Shown here: positions 34,797-43,344 of the stretch, one piece after another | Position numbering within the stretch: the stretch's first letter is position 1 | How the letters are laid out: each line of letters begins with the position of its first letter | Assembly: GCF_023242475.1 (NCBI RefSeq) | Contig: NZ_JALJFG010000001.1 | Location: 1-64,000 of the forward strand | DNA from: Pseudomonas sp. MWU15-20650 | GTDB lineage: Bacteria; Pseudomonadota; Gammaproteobacteria; Pseudomonadales; Pseudomonadaceae | Length of the DNA: 64,000 bases | Direction of reading: 5' to 3' | Notes under the pieces: model-generated | The model's input: the letters and a program-made list of their open reading frames with translations, nothing else | What the model was told of the DNA's origin: nothing | Database searches by the model: none | Position numbers and translations under genes: made by a program

Positions 34797-35432
34797 TTAC
34801 TTGGCAGCGCGCTCTTTGGCGATCAGTTGGTCGGCAACATTGAGAGTCTGTTCAGGACCACCGGTGGTGCCCAGGTCGAAACGGTATTTACCGTTGACGA
34901 TCATGGTTGGAACACCTTGCACGCCGTACTTCTGCGCAAGCTCCTTGGCCTGCTTGATCTGGCCTTGGATAGCGAACGAATTGAAGGTGGCCAGGAATTT
35001 TTCCTTGTCGACACCCTGGGTGGCAACGAAGTCAGCCATTTCGTCCGGCTTGGTCAGGCGCTTGCCTTGCTTCTGGATCGCTTCGAACACGGCGTTGTGG
35101 ACCTTGTTCTCAACACCCATGGCTTCCAGGGTCAGGAACAGTTGGCCGTGAGCGTCCCATGGGCCACCAAACATGGCGGGGATGCGTCGGAAGTTAACGT
35201 CCTTAGGCAGCTTTTCAGCCCACGGGTTGATGGTCGGCTCAAAAGCGTAGCAATGCGGGCAGCCATACCAGAACAGCTCCACCACCTCGATCTTGCCTGG
35301 CACCGAAACCGGCACCGGGTTGGCCAGTTCCACGTAGGTTTTACCGGCTTCAAGCGGCACATCGGCAGCTTGTACGGTCATGCCAAAGAGGCTGGCAGTG
35401 ACGAGAGCGGCGCTGAGGATCAGATTACGCAT
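34797..35432 (-). CDS. dsbA: thiol:disulfide interchange protein DsbA
   Basis: A 211-residue periplasmic oxidase. Signal peptide MRNLILSAALVTASLFGMTVQA, then a thioredoxin domain with active site CPHC (FWYGCPHCYAFEP) and the cis-Pro in GVPTMIVNGKY. It introduces disulfides into exported proteins. It is first in the dsbA-EEP-dgcH unit. An AlgU-like promoter lies at 35476-35503; P. aeruginosa dsbA is known to be AlgU-dependent. A short imperfect hairpin stands just before the ribosome site. Confidence 0.95.
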   Translation of the reverse strand: MRNLILSAALVTASLFGMTVQAADVPLEAGKTYVELANPVPVSVPGKIEVVELFWYGCPHCYAFEPTINPWAEKLPKDVNFRRIPAMFGGPWDAHGQLFLTLEAMGVENKVHNAVFEAIQKQGKRLTKPDEMADFVATQGVDKEKFLATFNSFAIQGQIKQAKELAQKYGVQGVPTMIVNGKYRFDLGTTGGPEQTLNVADQLIAKERAAK

Positions 35433-35475
35433 GCTTTACTCCTGGACAAATAAAGTCGCCTCACGCGACCTTTGT

Positions 35476-35503
35476 TGTGACAGGTCTACGCGGGCATGAG
35501 TTC
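35476..35503 (-). promoter_or_regulatory. AlgU (sigma22)-like promoter of dsbA
   Basis: On the minus strand GAACTC (35498-35503) is followed after 17 bases by TCACA (35476-35480). The consensus is GAACTT-N16/17-TCTGA, so each box has one or two differences. It lies 44 bases before the dsbA start codon. Confidence 0.5.
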
Positions 35504-35526
35504 GTTAGTGTAACGGCACCGGCCAC

Positions 35527-35556
35527 AAAAAAGGGCGGCCTAAGCCACCCTTTTTA
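35527..35556 (-). terminator. bidirectional terminator after cytochrome c4 gene
   Basis: AAAAAGGGCGGC pairs with GCCACCCTTTTT with one mismatch. On the minus strand a run of T follows. It separates the cytochrome c4 gene from dsbA. Confidence 0.8.
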
Positions 35557-35600
35557 TGCTTGCATCGATGGATTAATCGAGCGTTAACGTACGACCTGAA

Positions 35601-36206
35601 TCAGTGCAGGCCCTGGATGTACTGGGAAACCGCTTCGATGTCCTTGTTGCTCAATTTACCGGCGATGCTTTGCATGATTTTGGTATCGCCATCATTGGTG
35701 CGATTGCCTTCACGGAAGTCCGTCAGTTGCTTGGCGACGTACTGAGCGTGCTGGCCGCTCAAGTGAGGGAAGCCTGCAGCAGCAAGGCCGGCACCATTGG
35801 GCGAGTGACAGCCGAGGCAGGAAGGCATGCCTTTTTCCAGGCTACCACCGCGGAACAGTTCTTCACCATGTGCCACCAGCTTCGGATCAGCAGCTCCCAC
35901 ACTGCCTTTCTGGCTGGCAAAGTACGCCGCGATATCCGCCAGGTCCTGATCGCTGAGGTTGCTCAGCAAGCCGGTCATTTCCAGCACTGTGCGCTTGCCA
36001 TCCTTGATGTCGTGCATCTGCTTGGTCAGGTAACGTTCACCCTGGCCGGCCAATTTGGGAAAATTCGGTGCCGGGCTGTTGCCATCCGGTCCATGGCAAG
36101 CACCACACACGGCGGCTTTCGCCTGGCCCGCTGTAGCGTCGCCTGCAGCATGGGCAACACCGGTGATGCCCAAGGTCAACAGCAGACTCACGATCAGTTT
36201 GTTCAT
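35601..36206 (-). CDS. diheme cytochrome c4
   Basis: A 201-residue periplasmic diheme cytochrome. After a signal peptide (MNKLIVSLLLTLGITGVAHA) there are two homologous halves, each with one heme site: CGACH in the first and CLGCH in the second. Axial Met residues are likely in KQMHDI and in IMQSIAGKL. It carries electrons from the bc1 complex to terminal oxidases or peroxidases. Its stop is 45 bases from a strong terminator; the cytochrome c5 gene lies 33 bases upstream, probably in the same transcript. Confidence 0.92.
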   Translation of the reverse strand: MNKLIVSLLLTLGITGVAHAAGDATAGQAKAAVCGACHGPDGNSPAPNFPKLAGQGERYLTKQMHDIKDGKRTVLEMTGLLSNLSDQDLADIAAYFASQKGSVGAADPKLVAHGEELFRGGSLEKGMPSCLGCHSPNGAGLAAAGFPHLSGQHAQYVAKQLTDFREGNRTNDGDTKIMQSIAGKLSNKDIEAVSQYIQGLH

Positions 36207-36239
36207 CAGCTAATCCAACTACGGCTAAGGGTTTAAGAG

Positions 36240-36542
36240 TTATCTACCGGGTTTACTCACCATCAACTCAATGATGGCCTGGTAATCCTCAGTACTGCAG
36301 TCCATGCACAAACCACGCGGCGGCATTGCCTTGAAACCCTGAGTCACGTGCTGCACCAGCGTGTCCATGCCCTGCGCCATTCTTGGCGCCCAGGCTGCCT
36401 GGTCACCCCGCTTGGGGGCGTTCGGCAGCTGGCCGGCGTGGCAAGCTCCGCAAACTCGGTTGTACACCGCTTCCGGATCCTGTGTAGCCTGAGCGCCGTA
36501 AAGCGGAATCAGGACACCGACAGCGAGCAACCATCTGGTCAT
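36240..36542 (-). CDS. cytochrome c5 family protein
   Basis: A 100-residue periplasmic monoheme cytochrome with a short signal peptide. The heme site is CGACH (VYNRVCGACHAGQLP). KAMPPRG contains the probable axial Met, and a second Cys pair (CMDCS) near the end matches the disulfide of c5-type cytochromes. It is upstream of the c4 gene and probably shares its promoter in the 190-base gap to yihA. Confidence 0.9.
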   Translation of the reverse strand: MTRWLLAVGVLIPLYGAQATQDPEAVYNRVCGACHAGQLPNAPKRGDQAAWAPRMAQGMDTLVQHVTQGFKAMPPRGLCMDCSTEDYQAIIELMVSKPGR

Positions 36543-36734
36543 ACATCGACCTTTTCAGGGTTTGAGAGCGTTTTGCGTTCTAATGCGCAATAAAGGTCTA
36601 TCGCTCCCGTGAACGTCATCCTTCGCTGGGACAAAGCACACACAAAATCTGCGGCATTATATACTGGCGCTACTGAAACGGAAACGACACCGCTTGCCGC
36701 ACCCTTTTTCGGCACCGCCCACATCGGAAATCTC

Positions 36735-37376
36735 ATGCAACTCAAGAACCCCATCCTCGGCCTGTGCCAACAGTCCACATTCATGCTCAGCGCCGCCAAA
36801 GTGGACCAATGCCCCGATGACGAAGGCTTTGAAGTCGCCTTTGCCGGCCGTTCCAACGCCGGTAAGTCCAGCGCGCTGAACACTCTGACCCACGCCAGCC
36901 TGGCGCGCACCTCGAAAACCCCGGGCCGCACGCAGTTGCTCAATTTCTTCAAGCTAGACGATGATCGGCGTCTGGTCGACCTGCCGGGGTACGGTTACGC
37001 AAAAGTACCTATCCCGCTGAAGCTGCACTGGCAGCGTCACCTGGAGGCTTACCTGGGTGGCCGGGAGAGTTTGAAGGGCTTGATCTTGATGATGGACATC
37101 CGTCATCCAATGACCGACTTCGACCTGCTGATGCTGGACTGGGCCGTCGCCAGCGGCATGCCGATGCATATCCTGCTGACCAAGGCCGACAAGCTGACCT
37201 ACGGGGCGGCCAAGAACACCCTGCTCAAAGTGCAGTCCGAGATCCGTAAGGGTTGGGGCGACACCATCACCATCCAGTTGTTCTCGGCACCCAAGCGCAT
37301 GGGCCTGGAAGAGGCTTACACCGTGCTGGCCGGTTGGATGGAATTGGCTGACAAGGGCACGGAAGTTACCGAGTAA
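36735..37376 (+). CDS. yihA: ribosome biogenesis GTPase YihA/YsxC/EngB
   Basis: A 213-residue GTPase for assembly of the large ribosomal subunit. G1 is [13 protein letters not shown]3 is [11 protein letters not shown]4 is LTKADKL and G5 falls near LFSAPKR. I use ATG 36735, with GGAAA upstream, rather than an earlier codon that would add 42 untypical residues. It is divergent from the cytochrome genes and convergent with ersA, as in other pseudomonads. Confidence 0.93.
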   Translation: MQLKNPILGLCQQSTFMLSAAKVDQCPDDEGFEVAFAGRSNAGKSSALNTLTHASLARTSKTPGRTQLLNFFKLDDDRRLVDLPGYGYAKVPIPLKLHWQRHLEAYLGGRESLKGLILMMDIRHPMTDFDLLMLDWAVASGMPMHILLTKADKLTYGAAKNTLLKVQSEIRKGWGDTITIQLFSAPKRMGLEEAYTVLAGWMELADKGTEVTE

Positions 37377-37389
37377 CTTTCCTGCGGGC

Positions 37390-37431
37390 AAAAAAAACCC
37401 CGGACTTCGTATGGGGAGGGAAGTTCGGGGT
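37390..37431 (-). terminator. terminator of ersA
   Basis: On the minus strand ACCCCGAACTTC pairs with GAAGTCCGGGGT (one G-U pair) and is followed by eight T residues. Confidence 0.9.
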
Positions 37432-37519
37432 CCAAGTTCCGGACCGCTAGGGCGGGGTCCAGATATCTGCCAACACTTAACACAACATAGGAGCATTGAA
37501 GGGCTTCACCACCCATTCA
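37390..37519 (-). ncRNA. ersA: ErsA small RNA
   Basis: About 130 bases between polA and yihA, the locus of ErsA in P. aeruginosa (132 nt) and of Spot 42 in E. coli. On the minus strand a near-perfect AlgU promoter (GAACTT-N17-TCAGA) lies at 37525-37552, predicting a start near 37519. A strong hairpin and a run of eight T end it at about 37390. A second hairpin (GGACC...GGTCC) lies near its 3' half. In P. aeruginosa ErsA works with Hfq, is induced by envelope stress and affects algC and oprD. Identity rests on position, promoter, length and terminator, not on alignment. Confidence 0.85.
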
Positions 37520-37524
37520 GTAAC

Positions 37525-37552
37525 TCTGAGTAGCTGTTCACGGGTTAAGTTC
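37525..37552 (-). promoter_or_regulatory. AlgU (sigma22) promoter of ersA
   Basis: GAACTT at 37547-37552 (minus strand), a 17-base spacer and TCAGA at 37525-37529. The -35 box is perfect and the -10 has one difference from TCTGA. Confidence 0.8.
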
Positions 37553-37644
37553 CGGCAGGTTAAAAAAACTATTGGAAATAACCGTCAGTGTTTTCCGCTC
37601 TAAAGCACTCCGCCACCCCACGCAGTGGCGGCGGAGCCTGGAGA

Positions 37645-40440
37645 TCAGTGTGCTTCGTCCCAGTTATCGCCTACGCCCACATCCACTACCAGCGGCACAT
37701 CCAACTGCGCCGCAGCACTCATGTGCTCACGGATCTTTTCACTGACTTCGGCAACCAGGTCCTCACGCACCTCGAGCACCAATTCGTCGTGCACCTGCAG
37801 GATAACCTTGGCATCCAGGCCCGACTCGGTCAGCCAGTTGTCCACCAACACCATGGCTTTCTTGATGATGTCCGCTGCCGTGCCCTGCATCGGTGCGTTG
37901 ATCGCCGTGCGTTCGGCGGCCGCTCGCTCCTGAGGCTTATTGGAATTGATATCCGGCAAGTACAGACGACGGCCGAAGAAGGTTTCTACGTAGCCTTGAT
38001 CGGCAGCCTGAGCACGCGTGCGCTCCATATACTCGCGAACGCCCGGGTAGCGAGCAAAGTACACATCGATATAAGCCTTGGCAGTTTTGGTATCGACGCC
38101 AATGTCCTTACCAAGCTTCTGGGCGCCCATGCCGTAGATCAGACCGAAGTTGATGGCCTTGGCGCTGCGGCGCTGATCCGACGTGACGTCATCCAGCTCA
38201 ACCTTGAATACCTCGGCTGCCGTGGCCGTATGCACGTCCAGGTTGTTGCGGAAGGCATTCATCAATCCCTCGTCCTTGGACAGGTGCGCCATGATCCGCA
38301 GCTCAATCTGCGAATAGTCCGCGGCCAGCAGCTTGTACCCCTTGGGCGCGACAAATGCCTGGCGGATCCGCCGCCCTTCAGCGGTACGCACCGGGATGTT
38401 CTGCAGGTTCGGGTCGCTGGAGGACAAACGCCCAGTAGCCGCCACCGCCTGGTGATACGACGTGTGAATACGCCCGGTACGCGGGTTGATCTGCTCAGGC
38501 AGGCGGTCGGTGTAAGTGCTTTTGAGCTTGCTCATGCTGCGGTACTGCATCAGTACCTTGGGCAACAGGAAATCGTCTTCAGCCAGTTTAGCCAGCACTT
38601 CCTCCGCCGTGGACGCCTGGCCCTTGCCGGTCTTTTTCAATACCGGCAAGCCCAGTTTCTCGTAGAGGATTGCCCCCAGCTGCTTGGGTGAACCCAGGTT
38701 GAACTCCTCGCCGGCGATCTCGAATGCCTGGCGCTCCAGCTCAACCATCTTGTTACCCAGCTCGATGCTCTGGATACCCAGCAAGTCCTTATCCACCAGC
38801 GCACCCTGACGCTCGATGCGTGCCAGCACCGGCACCAAGGGTATCTCGATATCCGTCAGCACACTGGCCAGGCTCGGAATGGCCGCGAGTTGCGCGTACA
38901 GCGCCTGGTGCAAACGCAGCGTCACGTCCGCATCTTCGGCTGCATAAGGGCCGGCCTGCTCGAGCGGGATCTGGTCGAATGTCAGTTGCTTGGCGCCCTT
39001 GCCGGCAATGTCCTGGAAGCTGACGGTGTCGTAATCCAGGTACTTTTTCGCCAGGCTGTCCATGTCATGCCGGGTGGCAGTGGAATTCAACACATAGGAT
39101 TCGAGCATGGTGTCGAAGGCAATACCACGCACCGTAATGCCTTGCGCCGGGTCACCGCCGATGGCGCAGTTAGCCAGGATGTTCATGTCAAACTTGGCAT
39201 GCTGGCCAACCTTGAGCTTGGTGGGGTCTTCCAGCAAAGGTTTCAGGGCCAGCAGCACGGTATCGCGATCCAACTGCTGCGGCGCCCCAATGTAGGAGTG
39301 GGTCAGTGGGATGTAAGCAGCTTCGTGAGACTGCACGGCAAAGGAAACCCCCACCAACTGAGCCTGTTGAGCGTCGATCCCGGTGGTTTCTGTATCGAAG
39401 GCGAACAACTTCGCGTTGTTGAGTTTTTTCAACCAGGCATCGAAGGTCGCTTGGTCGAGGATGGTGGTGTACGTCGCCTCTACAGGCACCTCAACCGCAG
39501 CCACAACGGTTTCCTCGACAGCGGGTGCAGCCTCGGTGGAAGCCTTGAGCTCGACACGCTTGGCATCACGCTGGATCTCTTCATACCAGCTCTTGAACTC
39601 GAGCAGGGTATACAGCTCCAGCAGCTTTTCACGATCCGGCTCGATCAAGTGCAAATCATCCAGGCCCACGTCCAGCAGCACATCAACCTTGATCGTCGCT
39701 AGCTGGTAGGACAGAAACGCCATTTCCTTATGCTCTTCCAGCTTGGCTGGCAGCGTCTTGGCACCCCGGATTGGCAGGGTTGGCACAATATCCAGCTGCT
39801 CATAAAGCTCTTTCAGGCCGCCATTCACGCCCACCAGCAGACCGGAGGCGGTCTTCGGACCAATGCCCGGAACGCCCGGGATGTTGTCGGACGAATCGCC
39901 CATCAACGCCAGATAGTCGATGATCTGCTCCGGAGCGACGCCAAATTTCTCCTTTACGCCCTCGATGTCCATCGAGCTACCGGTCATGGTGTTGACCAAG
40001 GTAATGTGCCCATCCACCAGCTGCGCCATGTCTTTGTCACCGGTCGAGATCACCACCGGGCGGTCAGCCGCCGCACTGCTACGGGCCAGAGTGCCGATCA
40101 CGTCATCGGCCTCGACACCTTCGACGCACAGCAGCGGGAACCCCAGGGCAATCACGCTCTGGTGCAGCGGTTCGATCTGCAGGCGCATGTCATCGGGCAT
40201 GCTCGGGCGGTTGGCCTTGTACTCGGCGTACATCTCGTCGCGAAAGGTCCCACCCTTGGCATCGAACACGACTGCGAATGGGCTGTCCGGGTACTGCTTG
40301 CGCAGGCTTTTGAGCATGTTCAACACGCCCTTGACCGCACCGGTCGGCAGACCTTTGGAAGTGGTCAGCGGTGGCAGCGCGTGGAACGCGCGGTACAGAT
40401 AAGAAGAACCGTCCACCAGGACGAGGGGGGCTTGGCTCAT
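37645..40440 (-). CDS. polA: DNA polymerase I
   Basis: A 931-residue polymerase. Domains in order: 5' nuclease (residues 1-290, VLVDGSSYLYRAFHALPPL), 3'-5' proofreading exonuclease with its DxE intact (LFAFDTETTGID), and the family A polymerase with DYSQIELRIMAHLS (motif A), RRSAKAINFGLIYGMG (motif B) and LQVHDELVLEV (motif C). It fills gaps and removes RNA primers. ATG 40440 is chosen over a frame start four codons earlier. It is upstream of ersA on the same strand and divergent from the DUF2782 gene. Confidence 0.97.
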   Translation of the reverse strand: MSQAPLVLVDGSSYLYRAFHALPPLTTSKGLPTGAVKGVLNMLKSLRKQYPDSPFAVVFDAKGGTFRDEMYAEYKANRPSMPDDMRLQIEPLHQSVIALGFPLLCVEGVEADDVIGTLARSSAAADRPVVISTGDKDMAQLVDGHITLVNTMTGSSMDIEGVKEKFGVAPEQIIDYLALMGDSSDNIPGVPGIGPKTASGLLVGVNGGLKELYEQLDIVPTLPIRGAKTLPAKLEEHKEMAFLSYQLATIKVDVLLDVGLDDLHLIEPDREKLLELYTLLEFKSWYEEIQRDAKRVELKASTEAAPAVEETVVAAVEVPVEATYTTILDQATFDAWLKKLNNAKLFAFDTETTGIDAQQAQLVGVSFAVQSHEAAYIPLTHSYIGAPQQLDRDTVLLALKPLLEDPTKLKVGQHAKFDMNILANCAIGGDPAQGITVRGIAFDTMLESYVLNSTATRHDMDSLAKKYLDYDTVSFQDIAGKGAKQLTFDQIPLEQAGPYAAEDADVTLRLHQALYAQLAAIPSLASVLTDIEIPLVPVLARIERQGALVDKDLLGIQSIELGNKMVELERQAFEIAGEEFNLGSPKQLGAILYEKLGLPVLKKTGKGQASTAEEVLAKLAEDDFLLPKVLMQYRSMSKLKSTYTDRLPEQINPRTGRIHTSYHQAVAATGRLSSSDPNLQNIPVRTAEGRRIRQAFVAPKGYKLLAADYSQIELRIMAHLSKDEGLMNAFRNNLDVHTATAAEVFKVELDDVTSDQRRSAKAINFGLIYGMGAQKLGKDIGVDTKTAKAYIDVYFARYPGVREYMERTRAQAADQGYVETFFGRRLYLPDINSNKPQERAAAERTAINAPMQGTAADIIKKAMVLVDNWLTESGLDAKVILQVHDELVLEVREDLVAEVSEKIREHMSAAAQLDVPLVVDVGVGDNWDEAH

Positions 40441-40514
40441 GAGCAGGATCAACCTTTTCGGCGGGTCAGGCGCTAGAATAGCCGGACCAATGACGACAAA
40501 GGGACAAGGTTATC

Positions 40515-40805
40515 ATGCGTACAGTAAATCGCCTGTTGTTGACCGGCTTGATTGCACTCACTCCGATGATGGCCATGGCGGCAGATACTGCCCCGTCGGC
40601 TGATCCGGAAGTCACCATTCGCACGGAAGGCGACAAGACCATTCAGGAATACCGCCAGAATGGCTTCCTGTACGCGATCAAGGTGACGCAAAAAGGCTTT
40701 CCGCCGTATTTTCTAGTGCGCGCGGACGGAACCGATGCGAACTTCATCCGTTCTGACCAGCCGGATATGCTGATCCCGTCATGGAAGATCTTCGAATGGA
40801 AATGA
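40515..40805 (+). CDS. DUF2782 periplasmic protein
   Basis: A 96-residue protein with a signal peptide (MRTVNRLLLTGLIALTPMMAMA) and the DUF2782 core TIQEYRQNGFLYAIKVTQKG then PPYFLVRADG. AAGG precedes the ATG. It lies between polA (divergent) and thrB (57 bases downstream), a conserved pseudomonad order. A TAGAAT at 40474 may be its -10 box. Function unknown. Confidence 0.87.
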   Translation: MRTVNRLLLTGLIALTPMMAMAADTAPSADPEVTIRTEGDKTIQEYRQNGFLYAIKVTQKGFPPYFLVRADGTDANFIRSDQPDMLIPSWKIFEWK

Positions 40806-40861
40806 TTTCTTAACTTTAATCGGCGCTGCCCACGGCAGCGCCCGTAATGGCAGTTTTAACC

Positions 40862-41815
40862 ATGTCTGTGTTCACCCCCCTGGCTCGGCCCGAGCTGGAA
40901 ACCTTTCTCGCCCCTTACGGGCTCGGCCGCCTGCTTGATTTCCAGGGGATTGCCGCTGGTAGCGAAAACACCAATTTCTTTATCAGCCTGGAGCAAGGTG
41001 AGTTTGTCCTGACCCTGGTTGAACGCGGCCCCGTCGCAGAAATGCCGTTCTTCATCGAACTGCTCGACGTGCTCCACGACGCCGACCTGCCTGTCCCTTA
41101 CGCCTTGCGCACCACCGACGGCATCGCCCTGCGCACACTGGCCGGCAAACCGGCGTTGCTGCAACCGCGCCTGGCCGGCAAGCACATCAAGGATGCCAAC
41201 GCCCAGCATTGCGCCCAGGTCGGCGAACTGCTCGGCCATCTGCACCTGGCGACTCAGGGGGAGAAGGTGCTGGAGCGCAAGACCGATCGTGGCCTGGACT
41301 GGATGCTCAGTGAAGGCGCACAGCTTATTTCGCACCTGAATGACGCACAGCAGCGCCTGCTGCAAGATGCATTGACTGAGATCCAAGCCCACAAGGCCCA
41401 CATCCTTGCCCTGCCGCGCGCTAACGTGCACGCCGACCTGTTTCGCGACAATGCGATGTTTGAAGGCACCCACCTGACGGGCCTGATCGACTTCTACAAC
41501 GCCTGTTCCGGACCAATGCTCTACGACGTGGCGATCGCCTTGAACGACTGGTGTTCGGACGCGGATGGCGTGATTGACGGGCAACGCGCCCGCGCGCTAT
41601 TGGGTGCCTACGCGGGCCTACGACCGTTTACCGCCAAAGAAGCCGAACTGTGGCCGACCTTGCTACGCGTAGCGTGCGTGCGGTTCTGGTTGTCACGGCT
41701 GATCGCCGCCGAGTCATTTGCCGGGCAGGATGTGTTGATCCATGATCCGGCGGAGTTCGAGCATCGACTGGCGCAGCGTCAGCAGGTCAATGTTCACCTG
41801 CCGTTCGCGCTCTAA
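40862..41815 (+). CDS. thrB: homoserine kinase (ThrB2, APH fold)
   Basis: A 317-residue homoserine kinase of the aminoglycoside-phosphotransferase fold used by Pseudomonas, not the GHMP type of enterobacteria. ENTNFFISLEQGEFVLTLVE is the nucleotide-binding part; NVHADLFRDNAMF holds the catalytic Asp, and LIDFYNACSG the metal-binding Asp. It phosphorylates homoserine for threonine synthesis. The ATG at 40862 starts MSVFTPLARPE; a frame start five codons earlier is less likely. Confidence 0.93.
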   Translation: MSVFTPLARPELETFLAPYGLGRLLDFQGIAAGSENTNFFISLEQGEFVLTLVERGPVAEMPFFIELLDVLHDADLPVPYALRTTDGIALRTLAGKPALLQPRLAGKHIKDANAQHCAQVGELLGHLHLATQGEKVLERKTDRGLDWMLSEGAQLISHLNDAQQRLLQDALTEIQAHKAHILALPRANVHADLFRDNAMFEGTHLTGLIDFYNACSGPMLYDVAIALNDWCSDADGVIDGQRARALLGAYAGLRPFTAKEAELWPTLLRVACVRFWLSRLIAAESFAGQDVLIHDPAEFEHRLAQRQQVNVHLPFAL

Positions 41816-41817
41816 AC

Positions 41818-41856
41818 ATGTGGGAGGGGCGGCGATTCGACTTGCCCCTCCCACAT
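41818..41856. repeat. REP-type inverted repeat
   Basis: ATGTGGGAGGGGC pairs with GCCCCTCCCACAT, a single REP hairpin between the convergent thrB and znuA genes. It may double as a terminator. Confidence 0.8.
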
Positions 41857-41873
41857 TGATTATGCGGCGATGG

Positions 41874-42803
41874 TTAGAGTGACTCCAGGCACCCAGCCAA
41901 GTCATTCCCCAACTTCTCCAGCACTTGCTCATAACCCTGAGCGGTCGCCGGCGTATAACCACCCAATGCATCCAACTCAGCCAATTTCACCGGCAAGCCA
42001 GCCACCAGCGTCTCGGCCAAACGCGGACGCAACGGCGGCTCGCTGAACACGCACGTCTTGCCCACTTCCTGCAAACGCGTGCGCATCGCTGCCACATGCT
42101 GGGCCCCGGGCTGCACTTCGGCGGCAACACTGAACACGCCGGTGTGTTTGAGCCCGTAGGCGTCTTCGAAGTAGTCGAACGCTTCGTGGAACACGAAGTA
42201 AGGCTTGTCGCCAACACTCGCCAGACGTGCTTTGAGCCGCGCATCCAGCGCATCCAAACGCTCATCGAACGCCTTCACGTTGCTCTGATAACGCGCAGCA
42301 TTGGTCGGGTCGACCGCACTGAGGTCGGAGGCCATGCGTGCCGCAATCACTCGTGCATTGACCGTTGACAGCCACAAGTGCGCATCCAGGCTGCCAGGGC
42401 GATGGTCGTGATCATGTTCGTCGGCATCATCGGCATGGGAGTGGCTATCTTCGGCGAAACGACGCAGTTTCATTCCCGCAAGATCCTGAACCGCCACGGT
42501 TGGCAGGCTACGCCCCTTGAGCACCCGCGGCAGGAAGCTCTCCATGTCCGGGCCGATCCAGTACAGCAGGTCGACCGACTGCACCCGCCGTACGTCGGAT
42601 GGGCGCAACGCGTAGTTGTGCGGCGATGCACCCGGCGGCAACAACACCTCTGGAATCGCCACGCCATCCTGCACAGCGGCGGCAATCAGCTGCAACGGCT
42701 TGATGCTGGTCAGTACCTTGACCTCAGCCTGAGCGGCACCCGCAATGAACAAACTGGTGACAAATACGACAAAAACGGGAAAAAGTCGGGACACGATGAC
42801 CAC
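41874..42803 (-). CDS. znuA: zinc ABC transporter substrate-binding protein
   Basis: A 309-residue periplasmic zinc-binding protein of cluster A-I. Signal peptide to about residue 26. Zinc-ligand His residues fall in PHNYALRP, DAHLWLS and VFHEAFDYF. A His/Asp-rich loop typical of ZnuA (SHSHADDADEHDHDH) lies between the first two. It passes Zn2+ to ZnuBC. The start is a GTG; another GTG three codons later follows a slightly better ribosome site. It is divergent from zur, with a Zur-like operator between. Confidence 0.93.
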   Translation of the reverse strand: MVIVSRLFPVFVVFVTSLFIAGAAQAEVKVLTSIKPLQLIAAAVQDGVAIPEVLLPPGASPHNYALRPSDVRRVQSVDLLYWIGPDMESFLPRVLKGRSLPTVAVQDLAGMKLRRFAEDSHSHADDADEHDHDHRPGSLDAHLWLSTVNARVIAARMASDLSAVDPTNAARYQSNVKAFDERLDALDARLKARLASVGDKPYFVFHEAFDYFEDAYGLKHTGVFSVAAEVQPGAQHVAAMRTRLQEVGKTCVFSEPPLRPRLAETLVAGLPVKLAELDALGGYTPATAQGYEQVLEKLGNDLAGCLESL

Positions 42804-42821
42804 TCAATGGCGTAGGAACGG

Positions 42822-42834
42822 GTAACATAATAAC
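42822..42834. promoter_or_regulatory. probable Zur box
   Basis: GTAACATAATAAC is an AT-rich dyad resembling the GTTATAnTATAAC operator of Zur in gamma-proteobacteria (10 of 13 positions). It lies 18 bases from the znuA start and 27 from zur, so it could control both directions. Confidence 0.6.
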
Positions 42835-42861
42835 GTCTCTATCAAATGTCTGTCGCCGCTC

Positions 42862-43344
42862 ATGCCTAAAACACCGCTTGCCAGCCGTCCCCATGACCAC
42901 TCTCACTGCGTGCATACCGCGCTGTCAGAGGCCGACACCCTGTGCACGCAGAAAGGCTTGCGCCTGACCGCCCTGCGCCGCCGGGTTCTGGAACTGGTAT
43001 GGCAGAGCCACAAACCCCTGGGCGCCTACGACATTCTTGGCGTGCTCAGTGAACAGGACGGCCGCCGCGCCGCGCCGCCAACCGTGTATCGCGCGTTGGA
43101 CTTCCTGCTGGAAAACGGCCTGGTACACCGTATCGCCTCGCTCAACGCCTTTGTCGGCTGCAGCCACCCAGAGCATGCGCACCAAGGTCAATTCCTGATC
43201 TGCCGCGAATGCCACGCCGCCATCGAGCTTGAACAAAAAAGCATCAGTGACGCCATCATCCAAAGCTCTGCCGAGGTCGGCTTCAAGGTCGAAGGGCAAA
43301 CAGTCGAAGTGGTCGGTCTCTGCTCGGGCTGCCAGGGGGCTTGA
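42862..43344 (+). CDS. zur: Zur, zinc-responsive Fur-family repressor
   Basis: A 160-residue Fur-family regulator. An N-terminal His cluster (HDHSHCVH) precedes the winged helix ([17 protein letters not shown] ... [20 protein letters not shown]). The dimer domain has the [14 protein letters not shown] zinc site, and CSGC at the end completes the Cys4 structural zinc site. Zinc-loaded Zur represses znu genes. Its stop overlaps the znuC start (TGATG), so it is the first gene of zur-znuC-znuB. Confidence 0.94.
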   Translation: MPKTPLASRPHDHSHCVHTALSEADTLCTQKGLRLTALRRRVLELVWQSHKPLGAYDILGVLSEQDGRRAAPPTVYRALDFLLENGLVHRIASLNAFVGCSHPEHAHQGQFLICRECHAAIELEQKSISDAIIQSSAEVGFKVEGQTVEVVGLCSGCQGA

